Shown here one piece after another: positions 11,886 to 23,172 of a stretch of 64,000 bases of DNA (position 1 is the first letter of the stretch; each line of letters opens with the position of its first letter). The DNA is from Chinchilla lanigera. Its lineage: Eukaryota > Chordata > Mammalia > Rodentia > Chinchillidae. The position numbers and the translations under genes are program-made. The stretch is taken from assembly GCF_000276665.1 (NCBI RefSeq), contig NW_004955473.1, positions 9,478,865 to 9,542,864 of the forward strand. Reading direction: 5' to 3'. A model generated the notes under the pieces. That model was not told the origin of the DNA. It saw only the letters and a program-made list of their open reading frames with translations, and ran no database searches.

Positions 11886-12455
11886 TTAGATGTGGTGGAT
11901 TAACTAATGAGCAACTTGTAACATCCAGCCAAACTGAGTTCACATGGTGGTGGGTGCAGATTGCCCACCTGAGGACTGTTGCCAACAGAATGAAAGCAGA
12001 ACTGGAGGGGAGGATGGTGTGCTGTTGATTCTCCTGGAGAAGCTAGTTATGCTGGTTTTCTTGAAATGAACTCAGCTGTTCTCATCGTCAGAGAAGCTTG
12101 GGTCCTCACTGTCCTTGAGGATGGCTGTTCTTTTCAGGGTAGCTCTGATCCTTACCTTCAATGTCACTTCCTGGCTCCAGTGCAGATGCCTCAGTCTGCT
12201 GGCACAAATCCTTCACACTCCTGACACAGCCTTTCTAGCTTCCACCACTGACCTTTGGGCCTTCCCAGTGCCGATCATTGATACGGACTTGCTTGAGACA
12301 TTGTTGTCGGTTCCAGGCTTCCAGTTGGACTTGTGGAGCACAGTGCCACGGGCTCTAGGTTTTCAGCTGGATCCATGCAGGACATTGCTCCGCAATCCAG
12401 GCCCTCAGGTGGACAGATGTCCTGCAATTTTGCATTTGACTCTTTGAGTGAATAT
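11886..12455 (+). repeat. GC-richer block with a 42-bp tandem repeat, unassigned
   Basis: This segment is clearly less AT-rich than its surroundings. Three tandem units of 42 bp start at 12,313, 12,355 and 12,397; each begins ccaggcttccagttggac or a near variant. A weaker fourth unit may precede them. A 110-codon frame (12,115-12,447) runs through, and because 42 is a multiple of three the repeat reads as a 14-residue periodicity (GFQLD-, GFQLD-, GPQVD-starting units). Its N-terminus reads as a hydrophobic stretch. I do not recognise the protein, and the same features could come from an old LTR with an internal minisatellite, which I think is more likely than a gene. Confidence 0.55.
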
Positions 12456-12950
12456 TATGAAATAATACTATAAATTGTGTATCCTGCACTAAATATAGTC
12501 CCTTGTAAACCTTGACTACATCAGCTGTCTTGAAACAGCATGCTAATCCAAGGGTTTCATTATAATTTTATTATACTTTCTACCTGAAGCTCTTCATTTT
12601 AGGCCCCAGAGTCTGTTGTCTAATGAAACTGCTTGTCATAGTGTTTTGAGTTTTTTTAGAGAAAATTTATAAAAATGTTGGTCATTATGACACATGATAG
12701 AAAGTTTCTCATGGGCACCAGCAACAGATTATTGGCTCCACTGACCCTGATTTCAGTTAACTGCATTATGCAAATAGGTTGTATAAACTGTGACACACTG
12801 CTTTGACTAAACACTAATAGCCAATGTAAATGAGTTACTGTGTGAAGATTATATGTACATAAGGCCACAGATTAAATATTTGAAGATAATTTTACTACAT
12901 TTATTTCTCACTGAATTTTGAGAGGTAGGATTTAAGCTCATGAACCTTAA
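12456..12950. other. Nothing recognised
   Basis: No element identified between the GC-richer block and the L1 end. Confidence 0.5.
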
Positions 12951-12954
12951 TTAT

Positions 12955-13128
12955 AATAAAATATTCTATGATTCATTTTATTTATTTCAATTTACAAATA
13001 ATAATTGTGTATACTGATTGCATATAGTATAATGTTTTGATATATGTACTTCATGTGTATACATTATAGAAAGATCCAGTCAAGCTAATTATTATCTATA
13101 TCACCTTACCAATTTATCATTTTTTTTC
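12955..13128 (-). mobile_element. LINE-1 3' UTR fragment (L1M-like)
   Basis: The segment reading 'atgttttgatatatgtact', 'tgtatacattatagaaagat' and 'tcaagctaattattatctat' is the complement of an old L1 3' UTR in which a 'tatacatatatcaaa' motif precedes the tail. The same motif is seen in sense orientation near 30,705-30,720. Confidence 0.7.
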
Positions 13129-13131
13129 CAT

Positions 13132-13255
13132 TTGTCAGAGAGGAAGGAAAGGAGAAAGGAAGGGAAGAAAGGAGAAAAAGAGGGAAGGAAGGAAGGAAGA
13201 ATAAGAAAGAAAAGAAAGAAACAAAGAAAAGAAAGAAAGAATGAATGAAAGATGC
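13132..13255. repeat. Purine tract (GGAA)n/(GAAA)n
   Basis: About 120 bp of almost pure A/G on the + strand, made of GGAA- and GAAA-type units. Such mirror-rich purine tracts often expand from SINE or L1 tails and can adopt triplex structure. Confidence 0.9.
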
Positions 13256-13566
13256 TTTTAAATAAATATGACTAATCACTGTCTGGTGTTTTATGATTTT
13301 GAAAACTCTTTCACATGCTTTATTGTATATTATTCAACACTCAGAAAACATGTGAGGTAATATTATCAAACATTAGTATTCTTGTTTTCTTGATCTATAA
13401 CTTAGGGTCTGTGTATTGTGCCATGTATGTGTAAGGTGACCTAGGGCTAATACAATCATAAAGCCTAGACCAGAAATAAAGTCTTCTGTGCCCTAGTTTC
13501 CCTCATTCACCACATGACTCTACCTCCTTCATTAAAATCCATAGCAGGTGGCAAGACCTACACAGA
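13256..13566. other. Nothing recognised
   Basis: Moderate composition, no family recognised by eye. Confidence 0.5.
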
Positions 13567-13568
13567 CC

Positions 13569-13672
13569 AGAGCTAGGAATACACCCTAGTGGGAGTGTAC
13601 TTGCCCTAGCATACGCAGGCCTTGGGTTCAATTCCTAGCATTCAAAAACAAAAACAGCAACAAAAAAAAACT
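13569..13672 (+). mobile_element. ID-type SINE, diverged
   Basis: Head 'gagctaggaatacaccctag', 'tgtacttgccctagcatacg' and box B-like 'gggttcaattcctagcat', then an A-rich tail. Flanks ctacacagac / ctagacagat are a possible decayed duplication. Confidence 0.8.
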
Positions 13673-16600
13673 AGACAGATTTTTTTTTTCCTTTAAGCAA
13701 AAGAAAAGAGGAAGAACAATGCCTTTAATTGGAATTTTTCTCGAGTTCCACACTCAATGAACACTGCATTTTAGAAGTTTGTTTAGTGCAACCCCCTTGC
13801 AGATATATCAGTCATCTGAGCAACAAATTAAAATGCACAGCAATTCCACATAGGCACGTTCACAACAATAAAAAACAATATTTTTACTGATAAACAGAGT
13901 TTCAGACTACTAATACAAATCTTCATAAAAATGTTTGTTAGGAGCATTAAAAATTAAACAAAGAATGCCATGCAAAACCACCCTGGTTCTCTCATTTTAC
14001 TGGCAGCTAACAAAATGCAACAAAACAGCCGAATTAAACACATGTTATGAGAAAAAAGCTATCAGCAGGCAGAATGGAAATGTTAAGGATGAGGGAAGAT
14101 TGCAAAGGTGCCATTAAATAAAGAATTGAAAACTTAGGTCATATTGCCCTCAAAAAGACATTATTAGGTTACTGACCCAAAAGAGTGGGAGGGTATTTTG
14201 AAAAGGAACATTTGTCAGAATAGTGATGCAGAACGAGAGTAATTATTTTTACTATGAAAGCTAACCCTTTAAACTCTGACCACTTTGTACCAGTCTGCAG
14301 TGGCACCACATCCTTAAATACAGATGAACCTTGCTTCACAAGAAATCTGCGGGTTCTGTGTGACCAGGTCCCATGTGAAGCTGCACATTGGTAGAATTTG
14401 GGTATGTTCATTCATTCAAATCAGAGACTTACATTCGACAAAAAAATCACTTCAATTGCTGAAAAATAAGCAAGCCCTTTACCTAATTCTCTTACTGTTA
14501 TTTCTTAGTTTATGATTCTGTATGGCAGAGTTTACCATAAAGTGGTAAAGTGGTGGAGTCAGAACTTAACAAAAAATATATGCAGCTTTTAAACCTTATC
14601 AGCAAATCCTTTCTTGATCAAAACTGGCTTTATCCAAACCAGATTTTTGTACAGTATTTATGTGTGCCTAAAGGGTAATAAACTCTATAAGTGTGATGGA
14701 TAAAATAAAATAGATTTGGCCATATGCTCTCCTGTGCCTAAGTCTTTCCCTGTGAGGTAAGGAAAGTGGTTAAGGTGGTGCACTAACGTTTTTAGGCTAC
14801 TTATTACATAACTGCTGGAAGGGGTTAGTACCTTAGTGGGCTCCCTAGGCCTTTAAAGTTACTTGTAAGGAGAGATTTACTGGGAACATTAACCTTCAAA
14901 TTACATAAAAGGCTTGATCAAGTGCTAAAGGTACCAAAGAAGTATTATTCTAGATATAGAAGAAATAGAGTCCACGTGGTGTAACTTTCAGCCTCCCTAG
15001 AAAAAAAATCATTCAGAAATATTAGTGGGCTGTACTTCCCAATGGAAAAAGCAGGAGGTAGTGCTCCCCAGGATAAGTGAGTGGTCTCTTTTTCTCATAC
15101 AGAAAGAATTATTTATAGCTCCATGTAGAGTGGGTTTTCCTTGTCATATGTAATATAATTACATATACACTCTCAGATAAGTATTTGGTATTCTTGCTAC
15201 ATTTAATTTTTGCTCACATTACTATATATTTATGACACTGTTATCCAATTGTATTTTTAATGGAGGTATTGATTGGAATGGAATTTTGTGTTGTTTTTGT
15301 TTTGCCTTTCTCTTTAGACAACTAGGAAGGAAAAAGACAAGAAAATAATCGCTAGGTCCTGCCAACTGGAATGATTACTATTCAGTGACCTTTCATTCAC
15401 TTTTCAGAATAAAATTTATAATTTTGATACTGAGTAAGTGACATAATTGAACTATTTCTTGGTTTTACGGATTCTCCTGCTCACATTAAAAAAGTCTGTA
15501 TCTCTTCTTTGACATGTACAGAAATCTGTTTATATAAATGTTTAATCATACACTGAAGTATACTTATCTTTGTTACTGTAAACCTGAAATGTGTATTTAA
15601 CCTGGTACTCAAATATTTTTAAAATTTTATCAATTAATAGATGGATAATTTCTCAGACAACCTCATCTTCTTCAAAATGTAGCCATGCCTATAACAGCCT
15701 TTTATATACACAGGAGTTAATGTTCACCTTGCGTTGACCTTTGAATTAGAAATTTTATCTTGTGTGTTTAACAATTAGGTATTACCAAAGAAAACAAGAG
15801 AGCAGAAGGGAAGAGAAAGGAAAAAAAAGGAAATGGAAAGGAAAAAGGAAGGAAGGGAAAAACAATATTTTAACCATTAGCATGAATTAACATTAGAAAA
15901 TCTTCATTATATATAATTTACAATAATAAGTCTGTAGCAAAGTGTAATCTGTCTTTCTCTGCAAGAAATTTTCTGAGAACTAGGCATGACACATCAAAGC
16001 AGTAGGGTATCTGACTCAAAGCTGATAAAGATACACTTGGGTGGATATGACTTTTAATCTTGTTAATTAAAAGTAGAAAAATAAATAGAGCATTTGCACT
16101 CAGCGAAAAAATAGACTTACAGCTGTGGTTCTAGGAAGAGAACTTTGACTACTTGACTCCGCTTCAATATGCACAAAGTGATATTTTTATTTACTGGGTA
16201 AGAAATAAATTCTGTGGCACCTATTCTTCCATTGATGCATGGAGAGATAATATAGAGAAGTGACTCAAGTGATCAATGAAAGAGCAGCCATTTAGCATTT
16301 CACAGTTCTCCTTATTCACTCATTCCATTTCCCAAATGAATATACTCCAAACCTCAAAACCAGAATCTATAAAATTACAACCTACAATAACATGCACTTT
16401 CCAGGAAAGTGCTATGTGCTGGTACTTTGTGTATCTCAATATACTTATCTTCGAGACTTTGGAATATTTAAAATTCATTATGTTATAAACTACCCTTTCA
16501 GAGATAGTCACATTGAAAGCACAGTTTTAAAATAATACTTGCACTGTACTCTACTTTCTTCAGCATAGGCCACACTTCCCCGTGATATTTTTCAGAGCTT

Positions 16601-17298
16601 TTACTGGCAAAGAATTTCTCAGTGCTTTCCTATTTCAGATATTGGTTTACAGGAAATGCATACACCCTTGGAACTTTCTGGGAAAGGACAGTGCACATTT
16701 ATGTAAACGGTTTTTATTAAAAATGTGTGCACGATATGTAGAAGATAATTATGTTTCGTACAGAACCCTGCTCCAAGTTGCAGTGAATTGGAAGGATAGG
16801 GGAAGGTAATAAAAATACTTTTAGAATCTCAACTGTCAGATGAACGACCAATATTTTATTATAGATTCTTTGCATAGTGAAACAAATGAAAACATTTAAA
16901 TAAATCAATAAACAAAAGCTCTAACTATAGTTTCTCATAAATCAATAACACAAAATTAGAGATCCTCAGAAAATTCTGATGAAGATAAAAACACTGACAG
17001 AATCAGGAAGTGCAAAGTGGGCTGAAGAAGTTAAGGAGTCTTTAGTCCCCTGAAAGACACACGACTAGATTCAAATGAGACAGAACTCTTACACTACCAC
17101 TCTTATCAGAAACATTAGCACCTCATGCACCTGGAAATAGCTAATTCAAACTTTCTGGTTATCGAAATGAATTGTGGAACAGAAGTTTGTCTTTGTAATA
17201 ACTATTAAAGAAAGATTTTCTATGTAATGAATGGTTTGAGTCAGATAACTGCCAGTGTTAACTCTTATAAGCAGGGAAACATTTCAAGCCCTGTTTTC
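13673..17298. other. Long AT-rich stretch, nearly empty
   Basis: No gene or SINE recognised. A purine-rich GGAA/GGAAA run lies at about 15,795-15,862. Short frames of 60-80 codons on both strands overlap each other and have no recognisable motif. Part of 14,700-14,900 and 16,540-16,800 is less AT-rich, but nothing in it is diagnostic. Confidence 0.55.
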
Positions 17299-17299
17299 T

Positions 17300-17545
17300 A
17301 CTTTCTTTATTTTTTATTGGTATGTATCCATAGCACATTAAGGTTACATTCACCATGGGGATTTGGAGCATGTATATGACATTTCTCAATTCCTTTCCTT
17401 TAAATCCTCCCCTTCCCTTCATCCCTCTCCCTGTACCTCTCAGACCATTTCATGCATAAGTATGTTTATAGCATATGATGTTCACATTCCTCATAGGGAC
17501 TTGGTGCCTGTACACAGCACTTCATATTTGGTTACTGCATTCCCA
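17300..17545 (-). mobile_element. LINE-1-like 3' end
   Basis: Read on the - strand it ends in an AATAAA-bearing A-rich tail ('ccaataaaaaataaag'). It has a G/A-rich tract before that (complement of about 17,398-17,445), as expected of an L1 3' UTR. A motif like 'gaatgtgaacatcatatgct' occurs on both sides of the purine tract. The same layout recurs at 20,783-21,060. Confidence 0.6.
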
Positions 17546-17621
17546 GGGCCAAAGATTCATCTCGGTATTTCTTACTGTCTGTTCTTTACAGGTATTTTTC
17601 AATTTATTTATACGCCTTGAA

Positions 17622-17704
17622 GCCAGAATGGTAAGTGAGCTCAAGGTCAGCCTGAACTGCGTAGGGAGACCTTGTCTGAAAAACACACACACATACACAC
17701 ACAC
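17622..17704 (+). mobile_element. B1-type SINE, 5'-truncated, with CA tail
   Basis: Only the right part is present: 'gtgagctcaaggtcagcctg', 'aactgcgtagggagaccttg', 'tctgaaaa'. It runs into a (CA)n-type tail. The left monomer is missing. Confidence 0.75.
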
Positions 17705-18588
17705 AAAATTCACTAATTGCTTCAATTTCCCTCATTGTAAAAGCACTAAGGAAAACTTGGTACAGATACAAAAGTAGAAAGAGAAAAATAAAAATCTCCT
17801 GAAAGCCAATAACCCAGAGGTAACCACAACTGATGTTTAAGCTAATAAAACATGGCAAGCTTTTCTGTAAAGGACCCAATAATAAGTATTTCAGTTTTTA
17901 TAAGCAATGTAAGTTCCTTTGCATGTATATATTTTCAGTTCTGTATTGTTTTATTTTTTCTATAATTCTTTTCAAATGTAAGCTCCATTCTTAGCTCAAA
18001 TGGCACAGGAAAACAGATCCTAGGCTGAACTTCCTCCAAGGGCTGTAGTTTGCCAATCATTGTTTAGTGTATATACCGAACAATAAATTTTGTAATATAA
18101 AATATCTTGAATACTCAAAAGTAATATTTGCAATACTAGTATCTTACATTAGTGATTTATTAAACTGTTACAATTTATTTAACTCATTTTTCAAAATAAT
18201 TCAAAATGAGATACATATAAAGCAGCCCTTTGTAGAAATCCAATTTTAGAGATTCTCTTTTCCTGAATTTATGTGTATGTTATTTGTGTACACGACTTTT
18301 ATGGTCTTTTTTTATATATTAACCCGTAATGATATTGTTTAGTCTAATTTTTAAATTTTCACTAAAACATTCTATTATATGCATCTTGTGTTTTTATTTG
18401 GCATTTTGTTTTTGAGAGGTCTCCAAATGTGTTTCCTCACCTAATCCTCTCTATAAAACTATGTTGATAAGTACACATCATTAGTCATTCTAACCAATTT
18501 TGGAGAGCTTATATTTGGCAATACTCTGTTAACAATTGCTTTGTTTTCTTCAGTCTGTTAGCCTCTCATCTTATGTATCACAGTTTCT
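17705..18588. other. AT-rich stretch, nothing recognised
   Basis: No family or gene recognised. Confidence 0.5.
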
Positions 18589-18589
18589 A

Positions 18590-18745
18590 GCTGAGGGAAC
18601 CCCGAAGCTATCTAGCCAAACTTCCTCATCTTGCAAATGAGTAAACGGGCTTCATGAAAGCGCAAGGTGTGTCCAAGATGGCACAGCAAATTGTTATCAT
18701 ATTCAGAACTAGTAACTACATTTTGGCTTGCCTCTGTGTAAAAAT
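18590..18745 (+). mobile_element. MIR-like SINE fragment
   Basis: The order 'cttcctcatcttgcaaatga', 'gtaaacgggcttcatgaaag', 'aaggtgtgtccaagatggca', 'cagcaaattgttatc' follows the conserved core of mammalian-wide MIR elements. Strongly diverged, as expected for its age. Confidence 0.55.
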
Positions 18746-19775
18746 AACACATTTATTACCACCCATGTGTGCCCGTCCTTGCATTCTAATCAGGGAAAGC
18801 TATTAATATTAGCAGTATTTCTCTGGCCGTTTCCTAGCAGCTTATCATGTTGCTAGAACTTCTGCTCCCTTCAACTTGCTCCAATTCAGTGGGTCCCTGC
18901 GGAGTATCTAACATGAATTGGAACATGTGCATTGTTTGATTAACATATGGCATCAAACGTGTTTTCAGACGCACTTTGGCTTGTAGTTCGCTAGAGCATA
19001 ATCTTTCTGGATATATTTTGCCATTTTCTTCCTCTGCCTGTTATAATTGATAGCCCTTTCCAGCCATTACAAATGCATAAATGGGTGATGTCCTTTTGCT
19101 TTCTGCTTTATGCCCTCTGTAGGCTTGTTTGTTGTGCCATGTGCTGCACACATTTTGTATTCTGTGACTACAGTTGTAGAACATGTCTATTACTTTACTT
19201 GTGCTACCTAAATTCCACAAAGATTTAGTGAAGCAGATTTTTAAAATTCTATCGCAGAACCTCTCCGAAGGTCTATAACAGAAAACAATGGGGAGAGGAA
19301 AACAAGATAGTGGAATGGACAAATTTACTCTTTTAGTGTGAATTTAAAAGTTATACTTGGAGAAGGTTTATTTGTCACAGGTTTCTCTTCAATAACAAAG
19401 AACTACATTTCTCTATCCTCATCTGGGGTATTCTATGAGGCATTGTGAACACTGCATCTTTGCAGAACTATTTCACCAATGTTACAGAAACGCCTAGATA
19501 GTTCACCTTTTAGGATGATCAGTCTATTTCACAATTTAAAAGACATTTCTAAATTCTAAAGAAGAAATTTTGTATTCATTTAAATCCAGCCTTTCCTACA
19601 CCTTTCTTCTTCTGGTACTAAATATTTATAAGGGCACATTTCTTCCTCTAATCTATCACTACATTCTTGCTCCATAGGAGATACCATGTGAGATTTCAGT
19701 ATTTAACTATTTCTTGAATGATAAATTTAAATTTATCAAAAGATTTTTCCCTTTATATTAACTAGTCAGGGTTAA
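18746..19775. other. Nothing recognised
   Basis: A less AT-rich part at 18,830-19,320 contains a 93-codon reverse frame (19,041-19,322) with no recognisable motif. Confidence 0.5.
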
Positions 19776-20256
19776 TGTGGTAGGCCTGATAAAGACCCTC
19801 CAAAGATATTAATCCACATCCTAATACCTGAAGCTGATGAATATGTTACTTCATATGCGTGAAGAACTTCACAAATGTAATCAAAGGTAAAAGATGGGAG
19901 ATTATCATGGATTATCTAGGTGATCATCACAAGGGTCCTTAAACGCATGGAACCCTTCCAGAGCATAGTAAGGAGGAAATATGACTACAAAAGTATGATC
20001 AGCTACACTGTGCATTGCTGCCTTTGAAGCTAGAAAGGGGATCATAAATCAAAGAATGCAAGCAGTGTGTGCAAGGCAAAAACACAGATTGTCCCCTAGA
20101 ACCTCCAAACGAGAAGGTAGCCCTACGGTTATTTACTCCAGGAAGATATGTGTTGGACTTCTGGCCTACAGACTTGTTAAAGATAACTTCTTATTGTATA
20201 AGCCATTATGCTAACTTGTCGTTGCATCCGTTACAGCAGCAATAGAAAACCAATCC
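19776..20256 (+). mobile_element. MLT1-like LTR
   Basis: It starts 'tgtggtaggcctgataaaga' and has the expected 'ccacatcctaatacctgaag', 'gaatatgttacttcatatg' and 'agattatcatggattatct' segments. It ends 'ttacagcagcaatagaaaac', the typical MaLR 3' end. Sense orientation, no internal region. Confidence 0.75.
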
Positions 20257-20782
20257 AGTTAAACTATTTCCAGATTATATTTATTTCTCTATAATCGCAC
20301 ATTGCTCTTAAAATGCTAAAGTAACATAGAAGAATGCAAACTATAAAACAAGAAAGTATTAATTAAGTATAGCTATAAAAAGAGAAAAAAGAACAAATTA
20401 AGAATAGTATATAAAATGAGACCTAAGAATAAGTTCAACGCTAAAATTCAACCCATAAATGCATACATTGCAAGTGAATTCTATGTTTTTTAGTGGCCAA
20501 TGTAAAGGAGAAATCTTATCAATTCTACAGTTCATTCTATCACTGTATTCGTTGCACAAAAAGGGACTATTTGCTCAGAAGAAATTCAATTTCGCTTGAG
20601 ACTCATACCAGTTAAAATTATCTCCTGAGTTTAAATTTTCCAATGATAATATCTCCAATAAAATTTGTATGTCTACAAATCTATGTTAAATTATATTATT
20701 AGTGTTATATTTCAATGCATAGAACTGGTTTACAATTTTTTTAATTAATATAACAGTCATCTAAGTTATACATATTCAGAAG
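20257..20782. other. AT-rich stretch, nothing recognised
   Basis: No element recognised. Confidence 0.55.
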
Positions 20783-21060
20783 CATTCTTTTTTTACTTTT
20801 CTATTAGTACATGTTTGTAGCACATAATGTTTATATTCTTTGTTGGTAATTAGTACATGTACATAACACAACTTAATGCCTTTTTTATCCTGTTTCACTA
20901 CCTTCCCTAACCCCTCCATCCATGTCTTTATATTCTTCCTCTTTATTTTTGTACATACTTGCAATGAAATACGTTTACATTCCTTGTGTGGAGTTGGTAC
21001 AGGTGCATAAAAATTCCTGATCCGTATGTAACCCACAGATCTTACATTTGGCTCTTTTGA
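20783..21060 (-). mobile_element. LINE-1-like 3' end
   Basis: The - strand ends in an A-rich tail (complement of 'ttttttacttttctattag'), preceded by 'aatataaacattatgtgct' (- strand). A G/A-rich tract follows further upstream, then a second related copy of that motif. Same architecture as the copy at 17,300-17,545. Confidence 0.55.
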
Positions 21061-21469
21061 ACTGCAGAGTTAACTGGGAAATGAATTTTTGCACTTTAGT
21101 AAATTTATGGTCCTCTCATACCTACATTTTTTTCTTGTCTACAGAAAAGAATTCCTTTCCCCTACATATGTTTAAAGGTAGAAAATTTAATATAATTCAG
21201 GTAAAAATGTCTTGTGGTAGAGAGAAAAAAGATGAGACTAACACAAAAGAAATTTGAGCTACTTACAATTTATTGAAAATATACTTTCAGGTTGGAGGAA
21301 TCATATTGTGGCTGCAGTTAGCGACATAATTATATCTCCAACCCTCCTTTTAAAACTGTGGCAATAACAGATTGGCTTCCACTAGAATTCAGAAAGATCT
21401 CTGCTCATATCTCAAGCTTTATCTTCTTTCTCAATATACAGAACCCTGTAAAAGCCAGAGTTTAAAACA
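21061..21469. other. Nothing recognised
   Basis: No element recognised. Confidence 0.5.
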
Positions 21470-21478
21470 TGGTAGAAG

Positions 21479-21573
21479 TGGGCTGGGGATATAGCTCAGT
21501 GGCATAAGTGCCTGCCTGGTAAACACAAGGTTGTGAGCTCGATCCCCAGTACTCAAAAAAAAAAAAAAAAAAG
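21479..21573 (+). mobile_element. ID-type SINE
   Basis: Head 'gggctggggatatagctcag', 'gcctgcctggtaaacacaag' and 'gagctcgatccccagtactc', then a pure A tail. Direct repeats tggtagaag at 21,470-21,478 and 21,574-21,582. Confidence 0.9.
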
Positions 21574-21582
21574 TGGTAGAAG

Positions 21583-22450
21583 AGTAATTATTGACACTGC
21601 ATCTGAAAAATATGTAACAGTTTCCTATGAATTTATATTACTGGATATAATCCCTTTGTTTTAATTTTGATATTTGGTGAAAATTCTTCATTTTATTGGA
21701 TACTTAAATTCCAGGGGTGTATTATCTATTTCAGTACTGTAAACCACTGAGATATTTCAATGCTGCAAATTAGTAAATAAAATTTAGGAATTAGTTATTA
21801 TCTTTTAAGATATGTGGCTATATTTTCATACTTACGAAGTTTCTATTACCTCCAACTAAAACAATAGGTTCCATTGCTTAACACTTCAGAATCAGAAATA
21901 CTGCATCAGGCATGCAAATGCAGAAAGCGCTAGACTTTACAATGAGTTTTAAAAAGAAAAAGTAGTTACCGAAGAGCCATAGGGATGAATGCACACAGAA
22001 GGGGCAGAATATGCCAGATCAGAATTGACAGATTGCTAAGAATAAAACTGAGCAATAGCAATAAAACAATATTAGTTTTTAGTAGTTTTTTGAAGTCAAA
22101 TTTGTACTTATAGACTCTGACAAGTTTTACACACATACTTGATCAGTTTCCAAGCATGTGTCAGGTTCCAAAGAGCATTGAATCCTATGTAAGATGATGT
22201 GACTGTCACAAAGCATGCCAAATACCTTGGAAAATCAGTTCACTTGGGAAAATGTACAGGCACCTCAAACAGTACTTTTTTTCTTCACAAAAAAAGAAAA
22301 ATGCAGATTCTCTCTAGCCTGGCTTAGGCCCACGCAGGTAGCCATCTGGAGATATCCTGCCTTGTTTCCTACCAGATATTAAGCACTCTTATTGTCCCTA
22401 TTTTTTGGCTAGTATTGCTCTGGCCTACCCTAGCTGATCCACACACCCTT
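21583..22450. other. AT-rich stretch, nothing recognised
   Basis: No element or gene recognised. Confidence 0.55.
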
Positions 22451-22584
22451 TTGGTCTTTTTCTTTTTCTCTTTTTTGGGGGACAATGTCTTACTATGTAA
22501 TCTAGGCTGATCTTGAATTCACAGAAATCATCCTGCCTCAGTTTACCTAGTGCTGGGATTCCGTGTGCTCCACCACGCCCAGCC
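22451..22584 (-). mobile_element. B1-type SINE
   Basis: T-rich tail, 'gacaatgtcttactatgtaa', 'aggctgatcttgaattcaca', 'agtgctgggattccgtgtg' and head complement 'ccaccacgcccagccc'. Lacks one duplicated internal segment compared with the copies at 4,331 and 33,187. Confidence 0.85.
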
Positions 22585-23010
22585 CTGTTTGTTTAATGAT
22601 TTGAGAAGCTCTAAATAGGGCTGTGAATCCTATAGGTGTACATAGACACATCGCTATATGTGGTTTCTAAATTCCCAAAAAATGTCTAAAAAGCATATGG
22701 GATGTTCCCTTCTTTGAGAAAAAGTGTCGAACTTTTTGTCGAATTCCTGAAGGAGTTACCCTAAAACCTTAAGTTTCATTAATTGAGTGTTTATATATAT
22801 TTGCGACTTGACTTTGGGGATATGAAGGTACAGAATAATGATGACTGTAATATTTCAAAAACCATACATACTGTCACACATTATGTGTTTTACAAACTAC
22901 TTTGTACAAGTGTCTATCTTCAGAAAGCTTACAACTCAGTTGGGAAAAAAATAGAGACATTTAAACTATTTAAGTTTCTACTATGTAGAAAGCTCCATTC
23001 GAAACACTTA
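22585..23010. other. Nothing recognised
   Basis: Part of a 143-codon frame (22,783-23,214) covers this stretch and then the following ID element, so it is not a gene. Confidence 0.5.
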
Positions 23011-23021
23011 AGATACATCAA

Positions 23022-23114
23022 TGAGGCCAGGGATATAGCTGAGAGTCACAGGTGCCTGCCTGGCAAGTGCAAGGTCCTGAGTTCAATTCTGAGTACCAAA
23101 AAGAAACAAACAAA
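23022..23114 (+). mobile_element. ID-type SINE
   Basis: Head 'gccagggatatagctgagag', 'tgcctgcctggcaagtgcaa' and 'gagttcaattctgagtacc', then an A-rich tail. A perfect 11-bp duplication (agatacatcaa) at 23,011-23,021 and 23,115-23,125. Confidence 0.9.
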
Positions 23115-23128
23115 AGATACATCAAAGT

Positions 23129-23172
23129 ATCTTTGCCCCAAAAGTGTGAAACAAAGATCTTTGCCCCAAAAG
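23129..23172. repeat. Short direct duplication, 28-bp period
   Basis: The 16-mer atctttgccccaaaag occurs at about 23,129-23,144 (one base apart in context) and again at 23,157-23,172, directly behind the ID insertion. Confidence 0.8.

Noticed and set aside
12115..12447. Secreted protein gene with N-terminal signal peptide
   Set aside because: The hydrophobic start and 14-residue repeats are visible, but there is no splice or conservation evidence and an old LTR with a minisatellite explains them equally well.
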